The position numbers were made by a program, and so were the translations under genes. Of a DNA stretch of 64,000 nucleotides, positions 51,474 through 60,900 are shown piece by piece. The DNA is from an uncultured Caldilineaceae bacterium (GTDB taxonomy: Bacteria > Chloroflexota > Anaerolineae > Caldilineales > Caldilineaceae). Location: positions 101,865 to 165,864 of the forward strand of contig CATOTS010000034.1 of assembly GCA_951813625.1 (NCBI GenBank), read 5' to 3'. Numbering within the stretch: the stretch's first letter is position 1; each line of letters opens with the position of its first letter. Below the pieces are notes generated by a model. It worked only from the letters and a program-made list of their open reading frames with translations. It made no database searches and had not been told where the DNA came from.

Positions 51474-51780
51474 GTAATTACCAAGCCACATACAGCGTCT
51501 GACTGGACCAGCGCTTCATCCCCGCCGCCATTCAGATTATCTGATTGCGTATTCGGTTGGCCGCCACCACGTTGGATAAGCCGCACTGCAGGAATGACGA
51601 CGTACAGTCGGTGAGCGCTGGTTTTGGAGGGGGGCGTTGCGGGGGGAGTCCCCCCGCACAAGAGAGGGCCGCAGGCCCGACCGTCCAAAAAGCAAGGAGA
51701 ACGTAAAGCGGAGTGAGGAGAGAGAAAACACCTTCGCTCGCCTCGTTCAGGGTCACAGACTGATTGCGGTGAGTAGTTAC
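51474..51780. mobile_element. MITE-like element, copy B (307 bp)
   Basis: The second copy of the element at 46551-46838. Left end GTAATTACCAAGCCACATAC, right end (reverse-complemented) GTAACTACTCACCGCAATC. The interior matches copy A closely, with an extra 17-20 bases near AGGAGAACGTAAAGCGGAGT after the hairpin core. It sits about 120 bases beyond the terminator of the LRR gene. Both copies lie in intergenic DNA in the same orientation, 4.9 kb apart. Confidence 0.75.
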
Positions 51781-51898
51781 CATTCCTCAAGCATCTCTCT
51801 GTGAATTGACCGGCGCTCCTCTGCATGAAACTTCTGTTAGTTCTACCAGCCGATGATTTCAGCCTGATGGGAGACCATTGGCGATTCGTCGTGCGTAG

Positions 51899-51954
51899 AA
51901 AAGCAGCCGGCTCGACATGGGGTCGGGATCTTTGCCCACACGCCGAGCCGGCTG
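51899..51954 (-). terminator. rho-independent terminator of the LRR gene
   Basis: Read on the minus strand, CAGCCGGCTCG (51954-51944) and CGAGCCGGCTG (51914-51904) pair perfectly over 11 bp around a 29-base loop, followed by CTTTTCTAC. It begins 11 bases after the LRR stop codon. The loop is long, but the stem is strong and G+C-rich and the T-run is present. Confidence 0.6.
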
Positions 51955-51965
51955 ATGCCCCGTCC

Positions 51966-54900
51966 TTACTGACAGAACGACAGGCTGAGGTTGGCCAGGT
52001 CATCCTGGATGGCGGCGATGTTCTGCAACTCCTGCGGTATGCAGCCGGTCAGTGAATTGTCACTCAGGTCCAGCGTTGTCAGGCTGGTGAGGTTGCCCAG
52101 TTCGGCCGGGATCGTACCCCACAGCTGGTTGGAGTGAAGCTCCAACGATGTCAGGTTGGTCAGGTTGCCCAGCGCGGCCGGTATGGTCTCGCTCAACTGG
52201 TTGTCGCCGAGGAGGAGCGACGTCAGGTTGGAAAGATTGCCGAGGCTGGACGGAATTTGGTTGCTCAGATAGCTGCTGCTGAGGTCCAGCGTTGTCAGGT
52301 TGGTCAGGCTGCCTATTTCAGTTGGAATGCGATAGAAGAACCAGTTGTTGCTCAGGTTCAACTCGCGCAGGTTGGAGAGCCTGCCGATACTGCTCGGGAT
52401 TTCTCTCAGACGGTTGTTGTTTAGGCGCAAGCGGCGCAGATTGGATAGGTTGCTGATTTCGGTTGGAATGGCGCCGCCCAACCGGTTGCCGCCGAGATCC
52501 AGCGTTGTCAGACCGGTGAAACTGCCCAGTTCGATCGGTATCGTACCGCTCAGTGCGTTGCTGGCAAGGTTGAGTTCAGTGACGCGTCCGTCTGTGCCGG
52601 TGTCGACCCCATGCCAGTCAGCGATCGGTGTATAGGTCATCCAGTTGGCGCTGTTGGTCCAGTTGGCGCCGCCGGTGGCGTTGTAGAGCGCGGTCAGCGC
52701 CGCCAAGTCCGCATGGCAGCGCGGCAGCCCTAGGGCTGTCAGATTCCCCTGAATGGCGGAGATGTTCTGCAGACTCTGGGGCACGCAGCCGGTCAACTGG
52801 TTGGTACGCAGATCCAGCGTTGTCAAACTGGTGAGACTGCCCAGTTCGGACGGAATCGTACCGCTCAGCCCGTTGCTGGCAAGGTTGAGTTCAGTGACGC
52901 GCTTGTCTGTGCCGGTGTCAACCCCGTGCCAGTCGGCGACCGGTTCATAGGTCATCCAGTTGGTGTTGTTGGTCCAGCTGGCGCCGCCGGTGGCGCTGTA
53001 GAGCGCAGTCAGGGCCGCCAGGTCCGCATGGCAGCGCGGCAGCCCAAGGGTTGCCAGTGCGCTTTGGATGCTGGCGACATTATGCCAGCCCTCCGGTATG
53101 CAGCCGGTCAGCTGGTTGCCGGTGAGGTTCAGAATAATCAGCCTGGTGAGGTTGCCCAGTTCGGACGGAATCGCGCCGCTCAACCGGTTGTTGTTGAGGG
53201 TCAGCCTATACAGGTTGGTGAGGCTGCCCAGTTCGGAAGGAATCGTCCCCGTCAGCTGGTTGCCGGTGAGGTTCAGAATCATCAGCCTGGTGAGGCTGCC
53301 CAGTTCGGACGGAATCGTCCCTGTCAACCGGTTGTTGTTCAGCGTCAGATGATACAGCTTGGTGAGGTTGCCCAGTTCGGTCGGGATCGTCCCCGTCAAC
53401 CTGTTGTAGGACAGGTCCAGCTTTATCAGGCTGGTGAGGCTTCCCAGTTCGGCCGGAATGACGCCACTCAGCCGGCTGGCACGCAGGTCCAGCCTTATCA
53501 AGTTGGTGAGGCTGCCCAGTTCGGACGGAATGGCGCCGCTCAATCCGGTACGAGAGAGGTCCAGCGAGGTCAGGCTGGTCAGGTTGCCCAGTTCGGTCGG
53601 GATCGACCCACTCAACCGGTTTCCGCCAAGCAGTAGCGATGTCAGTTTGGTGAGGTTGGAGAATCCTGTCGGAATGGCGCCGCTGAACAGGTTGTCACGC
53701 AGGTCCAGCGATGTCAGGTTGGTCAGGCTGCCTATTTCGCTTGGGATAGAAGAAGCAATCCGGTTGCCTCTCAGGTTTAGCTCGCGCAGGTTGGTGAGCC
53801 TGCCGATGCTTACCGGGACATCTGTCAGCTGGTTGCTGTTGAGGCGCAGTCGGCGCAGGTTGGACAGGTTGCCCAGTTCGGACGGAATCGTACCGCTCAG
53901 TCCGTTGCTGGAAAGATCCAGTTCAGTGACGCGCCCGTTTGTGCCGGTGTCGACCCCGTGCCAATCAGCGATCGGTGCATAGCCCATCCAGTTGGTGTTG
54001 GTGGTCCAGTTGGCGCCGCCGGCGGCGTTGTAGAGCGCGGTCAAGGCCGCCAGGTCCGCATGACAGCGCGGCAGCCCAAGGGCTGACAGCGCGCTTTGGA
54101 TCCTGCTGACCGTATGCCAGCCCGTCGGTATGCAGCCGGTCAGCTGGTTGCCGGTGAGGTTCAGAATAAGTAGCCTGGTGAGATTGCCCAGCTCGGTCGG
54201 AATCGCGCCGCTCAACCGGTTATCACGCAGGTCCAGTGAAATCAGGGCGGTCAGGCTGCCCAGTTCGGACGGAATCGTCCCCGTTATCCGGTTGAAGGAC
54301 AGGTGCAGTGTGTTCAGGCTGGTCAGGCTGCCCAGTTCGGTCGGAATCGCGCCGCTCAATCCGTTGTTAGAGATGTCCAACGTTGACAGACTGGTGAGGC
54401 TGCCCAGTTCGGTCGGAATCGCGCCGCTCAATCGGTTGCGAGAGAGGTCCAGCGTGGTCAGTCTGGTCAGGCTGCCCAGTTGGGTCGGAATCGCGCCGCT
54501 CAACTGGTTGCCGTCGAGCCTGAGCGATGTCAGTTTGGTGAGGTTGCCGAGTCGTGTCGGGATGGCGTCACTAAACCGGTTGTTACGCAGGTCAAGCGTG
54601 GTCAGGTTGGTCAGGCTGCCTATTTCGCTTGGGATGGGATAAACGATCCAGTTGCCTCTCAGGTTCAGCTCGCGCAGGTTGGTGAGCCTGCCGATGCCAG
54701 CCGGGACACTTGTCAGACGGTTGCTGTTGAGGCGCAGTTGGCGCAGGTTGGACAGGTTGCCCAGTTCGGTCGGGATGGAGCCGCCCAGACTGTTGTCGGA
54801 GAGGTCGAGCGTGGTCAGGTTGGACAGGTTGCCCAGTTCGGATGGAATCGTACCGCTCAGTACGTTGCTGGAAAGATCCAGTGCAGTGACACGCCCGTTT

Positions 54901-57900
54901 GTGCCGGTGTCGACCCCGTGCCAGTTGCCGAAGGCAGCATAGGTCATCCAGTTGGTGTTGGTGGTCCAGTTGGCGCCGCCGGCGGCGTTGTAGAGCGCGG
55001 TCAGGGCCGCCAGATCCGCATGGCAGCGCAGCAGCCCAAGGGCTGTCAGATTCGCCTGGATGGCGGAGATGTTCTGCAGGCTTTGGGGCACGCAGCCGGT
55101 CAAGAGGTTGCCGGATAGCCCCAGCCTGGTCAAGCTGGTGAGGTTGCCTAGCTCGGTCGGGATCGTACCGCTCAACCGATTGAGCAGAAGCTCCAGAAAA
55201 GTCAGGTTGGTCAGGTTGCCCAGTTCGGACGGAATCGTCCCCGTCAACCGGTTGAGGCGCAGATCAAGCCTGGTCAGGCTAGTGAGGTCGCCCAGTTCGG
55301 TCGGAATCGACCCAGTCAACTGGTTATTGCGCAGATCCAGCGAAGTCAGGCTGGTGAGTTCGCCCAGTTCGGATGGAATCGTACCGCTCAATACGTTGCT
55401 GGCAAGGCGGAGCTTAGTGACGCGCCCGTCTGTGCCGGTGTCGACCCCGTGCCAGTCGTCGAAGGCAGCATAGGTAAACCAGTTGGTGCTGGTGGTCCAG
55501 TTGGCGCCGCCGGCGGCGTTGTAGAGCGCGGTCAGGGCCGCCAGGTCCGCATGGCAGCGCGGCAGCTCAAGAATTGCCAGATTCCTCTGAATGGCGGAGA
55601 TGCTCTGCAGACTTTGGGGCACGCAGCCGGTCAATGGGTTGCCGAATAGCCCCAGCCTGGTCAGGCTGGTCAGGCTGCCCAGCTCGGTCGGAATCGACCC
55701 AGCCAACTGATTGAGGCGCAGATCCAGAAAGGTCAGGTTGGTCAGGTTGCCCAGCTCGGTCGGAATCGACCCAGTCAACCGGTTGAGGCGCAGATCCAGC
55801 AATGTCAGGTTGGTGAGGTTGCCCAGCTCGGCCGGAATCGACCCCGTTAACTGGTTATCGCGTAGATCCAACAAAGTCAGGCTGGTGAGGCTGCCCAGTT
55901 CGGTCGGAATCGTGCCGCTCAATACGTTGCTGGCAAGGCGGAGTTCCGAGACGCGCCCGTCTGTGCCGGTGTCGACCCCGTGCCAGTCGCCGAAGGCAGC
56001 ATAGGTAAACCAGTTGGTATTGGTGGTCCAGCTGGAGCCGCCGGTGGCGTTGTAGAGCGCGGTCAGGGCCGCCAGGTCCGCATGACAGCGCGGTAGGCCA
56101 AGGGTCCTTAAGGCGCTTTGAATCGCAGTGACGCTCTGCCAGCCTGCCGGTATACAGCCGGTCAGCTGGTTGCCGGTGAGGTCTAGTGTAGTCAGGCTGG
56201 TGAGGCTGCCCATTTCGGTCGGGATGGCGCCGCCCAAGCGGTTGTCAGAGAGGTCCAGCGTGGTCAGACTGGTCAGGCTGCCGAGTTCGGACGGAATCGT
56301 ACCGCTCAGTCCGTTGCTGGAAAGATCCAGTGCAGTGACGCGCCCGTTTGCGCCGGTGTCGACCCCATGCCAATCAGCGATCGGCGCATAGCCCATCCAG
56401 TTGGTGTTGGTGGTCCAGGAGGCGCCGCCGGCGGCGTTGTAGAGCGCGGTCAAGGCCGCCAGGTCCGCATGGCAGCGCGGCAGCCCAAGGGCTGACAGCG
56501 CGCTTTGGATCCTGCTGACCGTATGCCAGCCCGTCGGTATGCAGCCGGTCAGCTGGTTGCCGGTGAGGTTCAGAATAATCAGCCTGGTGAGATTGCCCAG
56601 CTCGGTCGGAATCGCGCCGCTGAACAGGTTGTGAGAGAGGTCCAGCGTGGTCAGGCTAGACAGGCTGCCCAGTTCGGTCGGAATCGACCCAGTCAACCGG
56701 TTGAAGGACAGGTCCAGTGTGTTCAGGCTGGTCAGGCTGCCCAGTTCGGTCGGAATCGCGCCGCTGAACAGGTTGTGAGAGAGGTCCAGTGAAATCAGGG
56801 TGGTCAGGCTGCCCAGTTGGGTCGGAATCGTCCACGCCAACTGGTTGCTGCTAAGGTCCAGCGTGGTCAGGCTAGTCAGGCTGCCCAGTTCGGTCGGAAT
56901 CGCGCCGCTCAATCGGTTGCGAGAGAGGTCCAGCGTGGTCAGTCTGGTCAGGCTGCCCAGTTGGGTCGGAATGGCGCCGCTCAACTGGTTGCCGTCGAGC
57001 CTGAGCGATGTCAGTTTGGTGAGGTTGCCGAGTCGTGTCGGGATGGCGTCACTAAACCGGTTGTTACGCAGGTCAAGCGTGGTCAGGTTGGTCAGGCTGC
57101 CTATTTCGCTTGGGATGGGATAAACGATCCAGTTGCCTCTCAGGTTCAGCTCGCGCAGGTTGGTGAGCCTGCCGATGCTAGCCGGGACACTTGTCAGACG
57201 GTTGCTGTTGAGGCGCAGTTGGCGCAGGTTGGACAGGTTGCCCAGTTCGGTCGGGATGGAGCCGCCCAGACTGTTGTCGGAGAGGTCGAGCGTGGTCAGG
57301 TTGGACAGGTTGCCCAGTTCGGACGGGATCGTACCGCTCAATACGTTGCTGGAAAGAGCCAGTGCAGTGACGCGCCCGTTTGTGCCGGTGTCGACCCCGT
57401 GCCAGTTGCCGAACGCGGCATAGGTCATCCAGTTGGTGTTGGTGGTCCAGTTGGCGCCGCCGGTGGCGTTGTAAAACGCGGTCAGTGCCGCCAGGTCCGC
57501 ATGACAGCGCGGCAGCCCAAGGGCTGTCAGATTCCCCTGAATGGCGGAGATGCTCTGCAGACCCTGGGGCACGCAGCCGGTCAGTGGGTTGCCACTCAGC
57601 CCCAGGCTGGTCACGCCGGTGAGGCTGCCCAGTTCGGTCGGAATCGTACCGCTCAACTGGTTGTTGCCCAGGTTCAGTGTGGTCAGGCTGACCAGGTTGC
57701 CCAGTTCGGTCGGAATTGTCCCCGTCAACTGGTTGTTGCCCAGGGCCAGCGTAGTCAGGCTGGTAGCGTTGCCGAGTTGTGTCGGGATGGCGCCTCTCAA
57801 CTGGTTGTTGGAAAGATCCAGCGTCGTGAGGTTGGTCAAGCTGCCGAAACTAGACGGGATTTGGGCCCAATTGAACCGGTTATTGGAGAGATCTAACAGC

Positions 57901-60900
57901 CGCAGGTTGGTCATTGCGCTGACTGAGGACGGGGCCGCCACACCGCTCAAATTGTTTAACTTGAGGTTCAACTGCCGCAGGTTGGTCAGCTTTCTGAATT
58001 GATATGGGATGGTACCGCTCAGTTGGTTGAAGGAGAGATCCAACAGTTGCAAATTGGTGAGATTGCTGAGTTCGGACGGGATCGTACCGCTCAGCCAATT
58101 GAATGTGAACTTCAGTGTTTGCAGGTTGGTGAGATTGCCGAGTTCGGACGGGATCGTACCTCTCAACTCATTGTTGGAAAGGTTGAGTGCAGTAACGCGT
58201 CCGTTTTCGCCGATGGTCACACCGTGCCAGTCGCCGAACGCGGCATAGGTAAGCCAGTTCGTGCTGGTGGTCCAGTTGGCGCCGCCGGTGGCGTTGTAGA
58301 GCGCGGTCAGGCCCGCCAGGTCCGCATGGCAGCGCGGCAGCTCAAGAATTGCCAGATTCCTCTGAATGGCGGAGATGCTCTGCAGACTTTGGGGCACGCA
58401 GCCGGTCAATGGGTTGCCGAATAGCCCCAGCCTGGTCAGGCTGGTCAGGTTGCCCAGCTCGGTCGGAATCGACCCAGCCAACTGATTGAGGCGCAGATCC
58501 AGAAAAGTCAGGTTGGTCAGGTTGCCCAGCTCGGTCGGAATCGACCCAGTCAACCGATTGAGGCGCAGATCCAGCAAGGTCAGGTTGGTCAGGTTGCCCA
58601 GCTCGGTCGGAATCGACCCCGTTAACTGGTTATTGCGTAGATCCAGCGAAGTCAGGCTGGTGAGGCTGCCCAGTGCGGTCGGAATCGTACCGCTCAATAC
58701 GTTGCTGGCAAGGCGGAGTTCCGAGACGCGCCCGTCTGTGCCGGTGTCGACCCCGTGCCAGTCGTCGAAGGCAGCATAGGTAAACCAGTTCGTCTTGGTG
58801 GTCCAGTTTGCGCCGCCGGCGGCGTTGTAGAGCGCGGTCAGGGCCGCCAGGTCCGTATGACAGCGCGGCAGCCCAAGGGTTGTTAAAGCGCTTTGGATCG
58901 CAGTGATGTTCTGCCAGCCTGCCGGTATACAGCCGGTCAGCTGGTTGCCGGTGAGGTTTAGCGTAGTCAGGCTGGTGAGACTGCCCAGTGCGGTCGGGAT
59001 GGCGCCATTCAGCTGGTTGCTGGACAGGTTCAACGTAGTCAGGCTGGTGAGACTGCCCAGTTCGGTCGGGATGGCCCCGCTCAACTGGTTGCTGGACAGG
59101 TTCAACGTGGTCAGACTGGTGAGATTGCCCAGTTCGGACGGCAGGGAGCCGCTCAACTGGTTGTTGTTAAGGGCCAACGTGGTCAGACTGGTGAGGTCGC
59201 CCAATTCGGTCGGAATCGTACCGCTCAGTCCGTTGCTGGCAAGGCTAAGTTGCGTGACGCGCCCGTCTGTGCCGGTGTCGACCCCGTGCCAGTTGCGGAA
59301 GGGCATGTAGGTAAACCAGTTGGCGCTGGTGGTCCAGCTGGCGCCGCCGGCGGCGTTGTAGAGCGCGGTCAGGGCCGCCAGGTCCGTATGACAGCGCGGC
59401 AGGCCCAGTCCGGTCAGATCTCCTTGAATTGCAGCGATGCTCTGCAGTCCCACGGGCACGCATCCGGTCAACCGGTTGCTGGAAAGGTTGAGGGACTGCA
59501 GGCTGGTCAGGTTGCCGAGCTCGGTCGGGATCGAACCACTCAACTGGTTGACTGACAGGAGCAGCCACTGCAGGCTGGTCAGGCTGCCGAGTTCAGTCGG
59601 TAGAGCGCCGCTCAGCTGGTTGCTGGACAGGTTCAACATGGTCAGGTTGGTGAGACTGCCCAGCTCGGTCGGAATCGCACCGGTCAGCTGGTTGCCGTTG
59701 AGGTTCAACGTAGCCAGGCTGGTCAGATTGCCCAGTTCTACCGGGAGGGTACCGCTCAGGTTCTTGGAAACGAGTTGCAGCGCGGTGACGCGTCCGTCTG
59801 CGCCGGTGTCAACGCCGTGCCAGTCAGCGATCGACGCGTAGGTCATCCAGTTCGTGTTGGTGGTCCAGTTGGCGCCGCCGGTGGCGTTGTAAAACGCGGT
59901 CAGGGCCGCCAGGTCCGCATGACAGCGCGGCAGGCCCAGGGCAGACAGTTCGTCCTGGATTGCGGCGATGTTCTGCAACCCCTGCGATATGCAGCCGGTC
60001 AACTGGTTGTCTCGTAGTTCCAGCAACGTCAGGTTGGTGAGGCTACCCAGTGCAGACGGGACTGACCCGCTCAACTGGTTGTTGCGCAGGTTCACTCGCA
60101 CCAGGCCGGTCAGGTTGCGCAGTTGGGGGGGGATCGAACCGCTCAAGCTGTTGTCGTGCAGATAGAGTCTTGTCAGGCTGGTCAGGTTGCGCAGCTGGCT
60201 CGGAATCGAACCGCTCAAGCTGTTGCTGTGCAGGTAGAGTCTCTCCAGGCTGGTCAGTTCGCGCAGCCTGGCTGGGAGCACGCCGTTCAACGCGTTGCCG
60301 TTCAACTCCAGCCTGGTGACGCGCCCGCTCTCGTTGGTGGTGACACCGTGCCAGTCGCTCAGCGGCGCATAGGAGAGCCAGTTCGTGCGCGTAGTCCAGT
60401 TGGCGCCTCCGGTAGCGTTGTACAGATCCCTCAACGCCGCCAGGTCCGTATGGCAGCGCGGCAGCCCAAGGGCGGTCAGATTCCCCTGAATGGCGGAGAT
60501 AGTCTGCAGACTCCGGCGAACGCAGCCGCTCAGCTGGTTGTTACGCAGGTCCAACGCAGTCAGATTGGTCAGACTGCCCAGTTCGGTCGGAATCGCGCCG
60601 CTCAGCTGGTTGTCGTTCAGGTAGACCTGCTGCAGGCTGGTCAGGCTGCCCAGTTGGGTCGGAATCGCGCCGCTCAACGCGTTGCCATTGAGGAGCAGCG
60701 TAGTCAGGCCGGTCAGGTCGCCCAGTTCGGGCGGGATTGACCCCGCAAGCCTGTTTTTTCCCAGGTACAGCCATTTGACGCGTCCTGTCTCCCGGTCGGT
60801 GGTGACACCGTGCCATTCGTTCATTGGCGCATAGGTCAGCCAGCCTGTCCTGGCACTCCAGCCGGATCCGTTGGTGGCATTGTAAAGCGCGGTCATCGCC

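Noticed and set aside
52926..57896. Many plus-strand frames rich in RLVRLPSSVGI or GQVAQFGRN repeats
   Set aside because: They are reverse-strand images of the LRR repeats; the minus-strand frame is continuous over 10 kb with signal peptide and caps.
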